From PFJX01 sp964646585 (lineage in GTDB: Bacteria; Pseudomonadota; Gammaproteobacteria; Burkholderiales; Thiobacillaceae): 24,469 bases of DNA. The DNA is taken from positions 1 through 24,469 of the forward strand of contig CAZYEY010000121.1 of the NCBI GenBank assembly GCA_964646585.1, written 5' to 3'. The translations under genes and the position numbers were made by a program. Every line of letters starts with the position of its first letter. The stretch's first letter is position 1. Below the pieces are notes generated by a model. It searched no databases, was not told where the DNA came from, and saw only the letters and a program-made list of their open reading frames with translations. Shown here piece by piece: positions 8,815-15,437 of the stretch.

Positions 8815-9516
8815 ATGCGGCCGGAACGGGGCTTCACCCTCATCGAGCTCGCCATCGTCCTGTTCGTCGTCACCCTGTTGCTGGGTGGAGTGCTCACCCC
8901 CCTGGGCCAGCAACTCGCCGAGCGTCAGGGCGCGGATACCCGTCGCGCCATGGAAACCGCTCGGGTGGCCCTGGTGGGCTACGCGCTGGGACAGCGCAGT
9001 GCCATGTCCATGGGCCACCTCCCTTGCCCGGACATGCGTTCGCCTGGCGCCGGCGGCGTGGCCAATGATGGCCTGGAAGACCGTCTGGCCGACGGCCGTT
9101 GTGCCGTCCTCACCGGCAATCTGCCCTGGCGGACCCTGGGGCTGGCGGAGACCGATGCCTGGGGTAATCGCCTCGGCTACGCCGTGGCGCCACGCTGGGC
9201 GGGAATCGCCGATGATGCCCAATTGTTGCAGATCTGCGAGGAAGGTCGCTGTGAGACGGCCATGGCGGCTGCGGCCGTCCTGATCTCCCACGGCCGCAAC
9301 GGTCACGGCGCCATCAACAGCGCCAACGTGGCCAACTTGCCGCCCACATCGGCCGAGGAGCGGGAAAACGCCGATGGCGACAGCCGCTTCATCCTGCACC
9401 CCCCCCGAGCATCGGATCGTCCAGGCGGCGAATTTGACGACATCGTGCTGCCCCTGTCGGCGGATTGGCTGCGGGGGCGTCTGTGTGATCCCGCAGCCCT
9501 GTGCGCGGGAAGCTAG
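8815..9516 (+). CDS. Pseudopilin / prepilin-like protein with type III signal
   Basis: 233 aa. The leader MRPERG precedes FTLIELAIVLFVVTLL: prepilin peptidase should cut after Gly6, leaving Phe+1 and the conserved Glu+5 in front of the N-terminal helix. The start at 8815 has a strong GGAGG at 8804-8808; an ATG at 8785 in the same frame overlaps the previous stop and would lengthen the leader by 10 residues. The body contains LPCPD, a DAWGNRLGY segment resembling the GspG-type region near its calcium site, and cysteines suited to disulfides. It is the only pilin in this block and the last gene of the operon, so it may be either the subunit or the initiating minor subunit of the filament. The gene ends 37 bp before a convergent gene. 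Confidence 0.87.
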   Translation: MRPERGFTLIELAIVLFVVTLLLGGVLTPLGQQLAERQGADTRRAMETARVALVGYALGQRSAMSMGHLPCPDMRSPGAGGVANDGLEDRLADGRCAVLTGNLPWRTLGLAETDAWGNRLGYAVAPRWAGIADDAQLLQICEEGRCETAMAAAAVLISHGRNGHGAINSANVANLPPTSAEERENADGDSRFILHPPRASDRPGGEFDDIVLPLSADWLRGRLCDPAALCAGS

Positions 9517-9535
9517 CAGCCTGTCGGGCCATGGA

Positions 9536-9551
9536 GCCTGCGGCAACAGGC
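9536..9551 (+). terminator. Weak hairpin between convergent genes
   Basis: In the 37-bp gap between convergent genes, GCCTG and CAGGC form a 5-bp stem around a 6-base loop; an alternative pairing uses GCCTGT further upstream with ACAGGC. No run of T follows on either strand, so this may only slow polymerase or act with Rho. Termination here is a guess from position. Confidence 0.22.
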
Positions 9552-9553
9552 GC

Positions 9554-10234
9554 TCATTCGTCGGCGCACTTCCCGGGTTGCAAATCGGCCGGCCAGGCTG
9601 CCTCCGTCCACACGGGGCCCCCTGCCGGCAACGGTCCCGACAGCAGCAGGCGGACCTCGCCGGCTCCCGGCCGGGGGCCGAAGCGAACCCCGCGCAGCCC
9701 TTTTTCCATGAGCATCGCCGCGTGGAGGCGGGCTTTCTCCAAATCGGCGAAGGCGCCCAGGGAGAGGGCGTTGGCCAAGGGGCCTTCGCGAACCGCCGCC
9801 ATGTCCGTGATGCCCAGGCGCCGGGCTTCGTCCATGGCCGCCCGCACCCCGGCCTGGCTGCCCTGGGGCGGCAGGAAAACCCACCATCCCAGCCGCCGGG
9901 CCAAACGCAGTTCATAGTTTTTCGGCTTCAGGCCCAGGGCCTTCAGGTGTGCTTCCAGGGCCGCCAGTTTGTCCGCATCCAGGCTCGGCCAGCTCAGGCA
10001 GTTGGGCGCTTCGGTGGCGGGCACGGCCGCCACCGACGGCTCGGGGTTGCCATGGCGAGAAGTGGGTACGCTCGGAGCGGCCCCCAACAGCCGCACTTTG
10101 TCGGCGTTGAATTCCAGTGTGGTCTGCGTCGATGCAGGCCAGAATCGAACACCCAGCCCTCCCGCCAACATCCCCAGGTTGAGCACGAGCAGCAGCCCCG
10201 TCAGTCGGCGTAACCCAAATCCCGGGCGATCCAT
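9554..10234 (-). CDS. SPOR-domain membrane protein
   Basis: 226 aa. One N-terminal membrane helix (about 10-30, RLTGLLLVLNLGMLAGGLG) and a linker lead to a C-terminal SPOR-type repeat of about 70 residues (about 105-178), recognised by the spacing of YELRLARRLGWWVFLPP, the helix AAMDEARRLG and the second strand-helix ANALSLGAFADLEKARLHA. SPOR domains bind denuded peptidoglycan, often at the division septum. The start overlaps the end of coaX by 34 bp, and birA-coaX-SPOR is a recurring order in betaproteobacteria, which supports an operon. It ends in a polar tail (GKCADE). The precise cell-wall role is unknown. Confidence 0.78.
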   Translation of the reverse strand: MDRPGFGLRRLTGLLLVLNLGMLAGGLGVRFWPASTQTTLEFNADKVRLLGAAPSVPTSRHGNPEPSVAAVPATEAPNCLSWPSLDADKLAALEAHLKALGLKPKNYELRLARRLGWWVFLPPQGSQAGVRAAMDEARRLGITDMAAVREGPLANALSLGAFADLEKARLHAAMLMEKGLRGVRFGPRPGAGEVRLLLSGPLPAGGPVWTEAAWPADLQPGKCADE

Positions 10235-10932
10235 GCCAGTCCCTCCAGCACCAGTGTGTCCACCTCATGCAACTCCCCATCGAGATGGGGACGAATCCAG
10301 TTCCGGGCCCCGCCATGCAGCACCACAGGAGGCAATGGACCGCCTTCCCGTTCCGCCAGGCGGCGACGCATGGTGTCCACCACGCCCAACAGCGCCAGGG
10401 TGATGCCACTGTCCACGGCGGAGGCGGTGCTGGCGGGAAACCGCCGCCATTCCCCCTCCGGTGGCGCGACCCCGGCGGTGCCGGCCTTCAACGCAGCGCG
10501 CATGAGGGCCGGCCCCGGGACGATGCAGCCCCCCGGGAAGCGACCTTCGGCGGTAAGCACATCCACAGTCAGGGCCGTGCCCACCCCGACCACCAGGCAG
10601 GCGACGCCGAAACGCCGGCGGGCACCCACCAGGGCAGCGTAGCGGTCCACGCCCAGGCTCTCCGGCGGGGCATATTCGCTGATCACGCCATGGCCGGAAA
10701 CGCCAGACCTGAGCCAATGCATGGCAATGCCCCGGGCCGCCAGGGCTTCCCTGAGGCTCGCGGCCACCGGCTCGCCCGCCACACAGGCGACGACGGCAAG
10801 CCGGACCGGTCTGTCGCCGGGATCCAGGCCAGACCAGTCCCCGGTGGGGCGGCGCCCCGCCAGCCGGACCTCGCCTCCCTCCCAGAAGGCCCATTTGGAA
10901 AAGGTATTCCCCACGTCCACCAAGAGAATCAA
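10201..10932 (-). CDS. coaX: Type III pantothenate kinase
   Basis: 243 aa, normal CoaX length. It phosphorylates pantothenate with ATP, the first step of coenzyme A synthesis, in the cytoplasm. Motifs in order: phosphate-binding DVGNT with K13 (6-13), SLGVDR with the catalytic-base candidate D96 (92-97), GTALTVD (118-124) and PGGCIVPG (133-140). The start is a TTG that overlaps the birA stop (TTGA), so translation is probably coupled; initiating there places DVGNT at the usual distance from the N-terminus. The type III enzyme is typical of betaproteobacteria. The 3' end overlaps the SPOR gene. Confidence 0.95.
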   Translation of the reverse strand: MILLVDVGNTFSKWAFWEGGEVRLAGRRPTGDWSGLDPGDRPVRLAVVACVAGEPVAASLREALAARGIAMHWLRSGVSGHGVISEYAPPESLGVDRYAALVGARRRFGVACLVVGVGTALTVDVLTAEGRFPGGCIVPGPALMRAALKAGTAGVAPPEGEWRRFPASTASAVDSGITLALLGVVDTMRRRLAEREGGPLPPVVLHGGARNWIRPHLDGELHEVDTLVLEGLAWIARDLGYAD

Positions 10933-11903
10933 GAACCCACCCCGCGCAGGCTCACTTCACCGGAATGGATGAGGCGCATCCCCGCAGGGGTTTCCAGCAA
11001 CAGAGCGCCTTCCGGGTCCACGCCCCGGGCGATGCCGGCAAGCGAATCACCCTGTCCAGAGATGATCATCACCGACCGGCCCTGATGGACGTGGTGGGCT
11101 TGCCAGAAGGACTGGAAAGCGGGAAATCCCTCTTCCTCGAATTTGGCGAGCCCCTCATCCAGGGCAAAGGCCAGGGCCTGGAAGACTTCCGTGCGCGCCA
11201 CCGGTCCCAGGTACCGGCGCAGGTCGGCGACGGGCTGCCCCAGCCGTTGGGACATGGCCTCGCCCCCGTCGATGTTGAGGCCGACACCGATCACGGCGGC
11301 ACTGGGCCCCAGCATGTCGCCACTCAATTCGATGAGGACGCCGGCCAGTTTTGCCCCGCCCACCAGGATGTCGTTGGGCCATTTCACTCCACCGACCTTC
11401 AGCCCCAGATCCCGCAGGGCCTGCACCAGCATCGCCCCCACCGCCAGGGACAGGCCGGACAACTGGGCAGCGGACCGGCCGGATCGCCACAGAAAGGAAA
11501 ACATCAGCCCCTGGCCCAGACCCGCGTGCCAGGCCCGGCCCCGTCGCCCACGCCCCCGGCTTTGCCATTCCGCAGCCACCACGGAACGATGGGGCGCCCC
11601 AGCCTGGGCCCAGGCCATCAGATGGGCATTGGTGGAATCCACCTGATCCAGGCAGCGCAAGCTCATGCCCCGGCCTGTAAAGGCATTGGCCAACCGGTCC
11701 GCGTCCAGCCAGGAAAGCGGCGCGGCAAGCCGGTAGCCCCGGCCATGGACGGCATGAATCTCCACGCCGCCAGCCACGGCTTCACGTATGGCGTTGTTGA
11801 CGGTGGTACGGGAACAACTCAGGCGGCGGGCGATGACCTGGCCGGACAGGAAGTCCTCATGGGACAACTGGCGCAATACGGCCAGCATATGCGCGGACAT
11901 CAT
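10929..11903 (-). CDS. birA: Biotin--[acetyl-CoA carboxylase] ligase / biotin operon repressor
   Basis: 324 aa. An N-terminal winged helix (about 1-60, with SCSRTTVNNAIREA as the recognition helix) marks the bifunctional BirA class, which can repress biotin genes as well as ligate biotin. The ligase core shows the biotinyl-5'-AMP loop SRGRGRRGRAW (115-125), KWPND (174-178) and an SH3-like C-terminal domain. It attaches biotin to the carrier lysine of acetyl-CoA carboxylase in the cytoplasm. There are two adjacent ATGs (first at 11903); either fits. It starts 12 bp after the pilin stop, so it may be transcribed from upstream of that gene, an odd pairing. Its stop overlaps the coaX start. Confidence 0.95.
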   Translation of the reverse strand: MMSAHMLAVLRQLSHEDFLSGQVIARRLSCSRTTVNNAIREAVAGGVEIHAVHGRGYRLAAPLSWLDADRLANAFTGRGMSLRCLDQVDSTNAHLMAWAQAGAPHRSVVAAEWQSRGRGRRGRAWHAGLGQGLMFSFLWRSGRSAAQLSGLSLAVGAMLVQALRDLGLKVGGVKWPNDILVGGAKLAGVLIELSGDMLGPSAAVIGVGLNIDGGEAMSQRLGQPVADLRRYLGPVARTEVFQALAFALDEGLAKFEEEGFPAFQSFWQAHHVHQGRSVMIISGQGDSLAGIARGVDPEGALLLETPAGMRLIHSGEVSLRGVGS

Positions 11904-11915
11904 CCGTGGCGGATC

Positions 11916-12368
11916 TCATCGCGGCCAGCAATCGGCCAACTTGGCCCCATCCCCCACCACGCCGGTGCGCCCGGTGTGGTCCAGCAACAGGGTGCCGCAG
12001 GAATCACCGCCGACGGGAACGGCCTGCAAGGTAAAGCCCTGGGCGGAAGAAGCGGAGAATACCGCCTTGGGATCGGTGGCGGTAATGCTCACCTTGCTCA
12101 AACTCAGGTTGTACAGGGCTTCGCCCTCCCGGGGCGTGCGTGTGATGGGCAGGGACTTGGTCTCATAGGTTCCCAGCCGGGCGTACTGCATGCGCAGCCC
12201 CTCCGCCACCTCCACCAACGCCGCCCGGGCCTGGGCCCGGGCTTTGCGCGCCATGTGGTCCTGATAGGAAGCGAATGCCACCGCCACCAACAGACAGACG
12301 ATGGTGACGGCCACGATGAGTTCGATGACGGTGAAGCCCTGTTGAAGCGCGACTACCCTCTTGGGCAT
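11916..12368 (-). CDS. Type IV pilin-like protein (PilE paralogue)
   Basis: 150 aa from the ATG at 12368. The leader MPKRVVALQQG is followed by FTVIELIVAVTIVCLL with Glu+5, then the SYQDHMARKARAQARAAL helix typical of PilE-type pilins. The C-terminus has a Cys-bounded D-region (SCGTLLL... to ADCWPR) that matches the end of the pilE product at 20318-20806 (ACGTLTL... to ADCWQR), so the two are paralogues. The same frame is open up to 12569. An in-frame ATG at 12407 with a GAGG site would give a 23-residue leader and is a real alternative; starts further upstream would give leaders too long for a prepilin. It lies apart from the main pilus operon and reads toward birA. It may be a minor pilin or an alternative subunit. 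Confidence 0.85.
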   Translation of the reverse strand: MPKRVVALQQGFTVIELIVAVTIVCLLVAVAFASYQDHMARKARAQARAALVEVAEGLRMQYARLGTYETKSLPITRTPREGEALYNLSLSKVSITATDPKAVFSASSAQGFTLQAVPVGGDSCGTLLLDHTGRTGVVGDGAKLADCWPR

Positions 12369-12533
12369 CCCGTCAATCCTGGGAAGCCGAATAAGCCCTC
12401 GGCTCATGCTTGGCCTCATGGGCTCGCCTACGAACAGAACCCGACGCGCTTGCTTTGACTTTATCCGCATACCCCCCTCGCCTTCCTGGTCAGACCGATG
12501 TGAAGGATAACTCGTCATAGTCGTAATGTGTTC

Positions 12534-12550
12534 GTCGAAAATCTTTACAC
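12534..12550 (+). promoter_or_regulatory. Candidate upstream activator (enhancer) site for the PEP-CTERM promoter
   Basis: GTCGAAAATCTTTACAC lies centred about 71 bp upstream of the -24 GG, roughly -95 from the expected transcript start, where NtrC-family activators usually bind. PEP-CTERM genes in species with the PrsK/PrsR system often carry a conserved upstream box, and this AT-centred element flanked by GTCGA and TTTACA is of that general kind. I cannot match it to a matrix, and only one copy is visible, so this is a hypothesis. Confidence 0.35.
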
Positions 12551-12611
12551 TGGTCAACTTGTTGCCCACAGAAATTTAGATTTACTCAATGGATTCAGAT
12601 TGTTACAAATA

Positions 12612-12627
12612 CGGCACAGGATTTGCT
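12612..12627 (+). promoter_or_regulatory. Sigma-54 (-24/-12) promoter
   Basis: CGGCACAGGATTTGCT agrees with the RpoN consensus TGGCACG-N4-TTGCW at all positions except the first T and the seventh G. The invariant GG (12613-12614) and GC (12625-12626) are exactly 10 bases apart. Transcription would start near 12638, giving a leader of about 40 bases before the PEP-CTERM ATG. It is the only gene downstream before a strong terminator, so the promoter appears dedicated to it. Confidence 0.8.
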
Positions 12628-12677
12628 GCATTTGCGTCAAAGCCTCAGGCTTTCCTTTCCACCCTTGGAGCGTCGCA

Positions 12678-12881
12678 ATGAAAACTCTTATCGCCATCCA
12701 ATCCTCATTGCTTTTCCTGTTGTCTGCCATGCCCGCCTTTGCTCGGGATTGCTTCGACCAAACGGGCCAAAAGATCACGTGCCCCCCCGTTTCCAACGTT
12801 CCGGAGCCTGGCTCTCTGGCTTTGCTCGCCGTGGGCGCTGCCCTAGGCGCTGCGGTCTGGCTGCGCAACCGCAACAAGTAA
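12678..12881 (+). CDS. Very small PEP-CTERM exosortase-substrate protein
   Basis: 67 aa. A Sec signal peptide (about 1-22, hydrophobic SSLLFLLSAMPAFA ending in AFA|RD) is followed by only about 18 polar residues with two cysteines, RDCFDQTGQKITCPPVSN. Then comes a complete PEP-CTERM sorting signal: VPEPGSLALL, a hydrophobic helix, and a basic end RNRNK. The family is exported, recognised at PEP by exosortase and processed; the exosortase is not in this window. GGAG (12667-12670) lies 7 bases before the ATG. The gene stands alone between a sigma-54 promoter and a terminator, which supports a real, regulated product rather than a fragment. If both cuts occur the mature peptide is around 20 residues. 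Its function is unknown; such proteins are linked to exopolysaccharide and floc formation in related bacteria. Confidence 0.9.
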   Translation: MKTLIAIQSSLLFLLSAMPAFARDCFDQTGQKITCPPVSNVPEPGSLALLAVGAALGAAVWLRNRNK

Positions 12882-12897
12882 TCCGTCTCGACCCAAG

Positions 12898-12928
12898 GCC
12901 ACCCGCTTGAATGCGGGTGGCTTTTTTT
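12898..12928 (+). terminator. Rho-independent terminator after the PEP-CTERM gene
   Basis: A perfect 9-bp stem GCCACCCGC / GCGGGTGGC with a 6-base loop (TTGAAT) is followed by seven T. It starts 16 bases after the stop codon. The U-tract exists only for + strand transcripts, so it serves the PEP-CTERM gene and not the convergent thiO. Confidence 0.95.
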
Positions 12929-12965
12929 CAACCCGGCTTTCCCGTTTCACCCGACCGCCCCCCGA

Positions 12966-14036
12966 CTAACCGGCCAAGCGGAAATCCTCAACGGGCAGGT
13001 CTGTTTCGGTATTTTCGATTTGCTGTACCAGCAGTCTTGCGGTCCCCGGCGCCAGGGTCACGCCATAACGGAAGTGACCTGTGTTGACAAACAGGTTCGA
13101 GTAGTCCGGGTGGCGGCAGACGAACGGCACGTTTCCCCTGGACCCCGGGCGCAATCCACTCCAATGCCGAACCAGGGTGCTTGAGTTCAACGCGGGCACC
13201 AATCCTGATGCGAATGCCATCAACCGTTGCTTCGCAGATTGGGTCGTACGACGGTCGAAGCCCACCATTTCAAGGGTGCTTCCTGCAAGCACATGGCCAT
13301 CCTTTCTGGGAATGAGGTAGCGGCCATCCTGGTAAACCACGGTGGTCAAAGCGCATGACCGGGTCTTGAAAAGCAGCATCTGCCCCCGTACCGGATACAC
13401 CCGGCCATTGAGTGACCCGATTTGAGGCAGCCCCCCAGACCAGGCGCCCGCAGTCAGGACCACTCCACCCGCGAGGAACCTGCCATCGCCGGTTCGAACC
13501 CCATCGACCCGGCGACCGGAACATTCCAGTCCCAGCACGTCCACGTGTTCCCTGACGGTAACACCTAGGGCCTTGGCCGCGCTCAACAGAGCGGCTACGA
13601 GTCTGGGATTCCGCACTTGTGACACGGAGGGCAACCACATCCCCACCCCGGAACCGTTCAGCAGCCCAAACTCCGGGCCTGAACGGATCTTCCAGGATTG
13701 GTCGTGTCTCAGACACCATTGCACTGCGTCCGTGTGCGCATAGGGCGGCAATACCAAGAGGCCGGAATCCAAGTACTCCGGATCAATACCGGATGACGCC
13801 CGCAAACGTCTGATCCAGGCAGGGTACAAATTCCGGGAATACTCCGCCAACCGCTGGACCGTGCCCGAATAGTCCCAAGGCAGGAGCAACGAGAGGATCC
13901 CCCCCCCTGCCCATGACGATTCCGCGCCAACGCTGCCGCGTTCCAGCACCAGCACCTTCGCTCCACGATCCGCCAACTCCAGGGCGGTTGCGAGACCTAC
14001 CACACCTGCCCCAATCAGCAAAAAATCGGCCTTCAT
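12966..14036 (-). CDS. thiO: Glycine oxidase ThiO (FAD-dependent)
   Basis: 356 aa from the ATG at 14036. It oxidises glycine to iminoglycine for the thiazole half of thiamine, using FAD. The dinucleotide-binding GAGVVGLATALELADRG stands at the N-terminus. SSWAGGGILS, the family signature, follows, and near the C-terminus are HWSGLRPGS and GHFRYGVTLAPGTARLL, typical of the DAO/ThiO fold. Other thiamine genes are absent here, but thiO beside the fimT-pilE operon is a known arrangement in betaproteobacteria. The frame is open to a TTG at 14078, which I reject because the family begins just before GAGVVG. The ribosome-binding site is weak. It converges with the PEP-CTERM gene and diverges from fimT. 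Confidence 0.88.
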   Translation of the reverse strand: MKADFLLIGAGVVGLATALELADRGAKVLVLERGSVGAESSWAGGGILSLLLPWDYSGTVQRLAEYSRNLYPAWIRRLRASSGIDPEYLDSGLLVLPPYAHTDAVQWCLRHDQSWKIRSGPEFGLLNGSGVGMWLPSVSQVRNPRLVAALLSAAKALGVTVREHVDVLGLECSGRRVDGVRTGDGRFLAGGVVLTAGAWSGGLPQIGSLNGRVYPVRGQMLLFKTRSCALTTVVYQDGRYLIPRKDGHVLAGSTLEMVGFDRRTTQSAKQRLMAFASGLVPALNSSTLVRHWSGLRPGSRGNVPFVCRHPDYSNLFVNTGHFRYGVTLAPGTARLLVQQIENTETDLPVEDFRLAG

Positions 14037-14060
14037 GCCTGCCACCCAGGAAAAATGCCG

Positions 14061-14089
14061 TTGGCACCAAAAAAACAACCGCTTGTATC
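14061..14089 (+). promoter_or_regulatory. Possible sigma-70 promoter for the pilus operon
   Basis: TTGGCA (14061-14066) and TGTATC (14084-14089) are spaced 17 bp apart in the 95-bp gap between divergent thiO and fimT. The -35 is reasonable, but the -10 matches the consensus at only three positions. An A-rich tract lies between. No sigma-54 element is present at the required spacing. Confidence 0.3.
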
Positions 14090-14131
14090 TTCCACGGCCA
14101 CGAAGTGCTCGGCCATGACTATCCTAACCCC

Positions 14132-14782
14132 ATGAATGGATTGCTCAATACTTCACGGTCACCGGGTTTCCGCCTGGCCATCGAGGGGTTCACGCTCATC
14201 GAACTCTTGGTGACGGTCAGCATTGCGGCAATTCTACTGACCCTGGCCATCCCCAATATGCGCGATTTCATGCTCAACAACCGGCTGGTCACCCAGAACA
14301 ATGAACTCGCCCTCGCGCTCGCCTACGCAAAAAGCGAGGCGGTCAAACGCGGCGTTCGGGTCACCGTGTGCAGCAGGCAGACCGACACCACCTGCTCCGG
14401 CTCCAACACCTGGGATTCAGGGTGGCTCGTGTACGTGGATAGCAATGGCAATGGCAATCTGGACGACTTCGTCGACGCCAATGGCAACGGCGTTCAAGAC
14501 CCCGGTGAGCCGCCCCCGGAAACGATACTCAAGGTTCAGGGGCCGCTCCAGGGCGGAAATACCCTGCGAGCCGGGCGCAATCGGGTGACTTTCCAGAGCA
14601 CCGGCTTCAGCCCCGGGTTCAATACCACCTTCACGTTTTGCGACAGCCGGGGAGCCGGTAGCGCCAGGGCGCTCATTCTCTCCGCGGTGGGCCGGATCAG
14701 GACGGCGACGGATTCCGCCGCCGACGGGGACAGCATTGTGGACAATGGTGAAGTGCCTCCCGTCAATGTGACCTGCCCATGA
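14132..14782 (+). CDS. fimT: Minor pilin FimT/FimU (GspH-like)
   Basis: 216 aa. The leader MNGLLNTSRSPGFRLAIEG is cut before FTLIELLVTVSIAAILL (Glu+5). The region SEAVKRGVRVTVCSR is the GspH/FimT hallmark, and the product should help prime pilus assembly and sit at the tip. It carries acidic loops uncommon in number: DSNGNGNLDDF directly followed by DANGNGVQDPGE (residues 103-126), and DSAADGDSIVDNGE near the C-terminus. These resemble EF-hand-like calcium loops. I chose the ATG at 14132; a GTG at 14105 is possible, and neither has a clear ribosome-binding site. It is first of a six-gene operon, and its stop overlaps the pilV start (ATGA). Confidence 0.9.
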   Translation: MNGLLNTSRSPGFRLAIEGFTLIELLVTVSIAAILLTLAIPNMRDFMLNNRLVTQNNELALALAYAKSEAVKRGVRVTVCSRQTDTTCSGSNTWDSGWLVYVDSNGNGNLDDFVDANGNGVQDPGEPPPETILKVQGPLQGGNTLRAGRNRVTFQSTGFSPGFNTTFTFCDSRGAGSARALILSAVGRIRTATDSAADGDSIVDNGEVPPVNVTCP

Positions 14783-15285
14783 GCATCCAATTCCCCCCTC
14801 CGAGACAACAGTACGGTTTCACCCTGCTGGAGGTTCTCGTGTCCATCGCCGTGATTTCCCTGGGATTGCTTGGCCTGGCGGGGCTCCAGGTGGTCAGCCT
14901 CAACAACAACCAGGCGGCCTACCATCGGGCCATCGCAACCCAGCTGGCCTACGACATGATGGACCGCATCCGCGCCAATCGCATCGGCAACGCCAATGGC
15001 AACTACGACAACCTGACCGGCACGCTCCCCGCAAATCCAGACTGCTTCACCACCGGCTGTTCCGCCGCCAACATGGCCGTCACCGACCATTTCCAATGGC
15101 TGACCAATGCTGCGGCCATGTTGCCCGGCGGCACAGGCAGCGTCCGTTGTCGGGTCGGCCCCGCCAACACCTGCGTCAACAACTCGGCCACGTCCAATCG
15201 CGTGTTCGACATCAACGTGTCCTGGACCATCCGAACCGAAGCGGGCAACCAGACCCAGACCTTCACCACCCGGTTCTCGCCATGA
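14779..15285 (+). CDS. pilV: Minor pilin PilV
   Basis: 168 aa. The leader MSIQFPPPRQQYG precedes FTLLEVLVSIAVISLGLLGLAGLQ, the characteristic PilV N-terminus with Glu+5. QLAYDMMDRIRANR (about 55-68) is also typical of the family. PilV joins FimT, PilW, PilX and PilE in the minor-pilin priming complex that carries PilY1. The globular part has a few cysteines (CFTTGC, RCRVGPANTC) suited to disulfides. It overlaps fimT by four bases (ATGA), and its own stop overlaps an ATG at 15282 in the pilW frame. Confidence 0.92.
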   Translation: MSIQFPPPRQQYGFTLLEVLVSIAVISLGLLGLAGLQVVSLNNNQAAYHRAIATQLAYDMMDRIRANRIGNANGNYDNLTGTLPANPDCFTTGCSAANMAVTDHFQWLTNAAAMLPGGTGSVRCRVGPANTCVNNSATSNRVFDINVSWTIRTEAGNQTQTFTTRFSP

Positions 15286-15437
15286 CCCAGTATCCACCCC
15301 TCATCACGACGCCCCTCGCTGGCGTGAGAAACCGGCTGGTTTCAGGGCAGGCTCTACCAGGCGCCACTGCCATCGCAGCCAGACTCGCATATGTAGGCGG
15401 TGCGCGATCCCGCCCTGGCGTCTGCGGCAACCATCAA

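Larger units (their letters stand above)
12369..12677. other. 309-bp divergent intergenic region
   Basis: Separates the - strand pilin from the + strand PEP-CTERM gene. The part next to the pilin is GC-rich and holds an inverted repeat (AGCCGA/TCGGCT, 12385-12404). About 12500-12640 is clearly AT-richer than the rest of the window, as expected of a regulated promoter. It contains the sigma-54 element and the activator-site candidate listed separately. I see no small gene here and no convincing sigma-70 promoter for the pilin. Confidence 0.6.

Noticed and set aside
12385..12404. AGCCGA/TCGGCT hairpin upstream of the - strand pilin, as a terminator or riboswitch
   Set aside because: A single 6-bp stem with no T-run and no conserved aptamer features; it may even be coding if the 12407 start is used.
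10965..12458. 497-aa open frame on the + strand opposite birA and the pilin
   Set aside because: Low-complexity Gly/Pro/Gln/His-rich translation typical of antisense frames; birA and the pilin on the other strand are unmistakable.
12369..12569. Upstream extension of the - strand pilin to 12569
   Set aside because: It would give a prepilin leader of about 77 residues with no conserved sequence; starts at 12368 or 12407 fit the family and have ribosome-binding sites.
14061..14082. TTGGCAC before fimT as a sigma-54 promoter
   Set aside because: No GC pair stands 10 bases after the GG; the following sequence is an A-rich tract, so the -12 half is absent.
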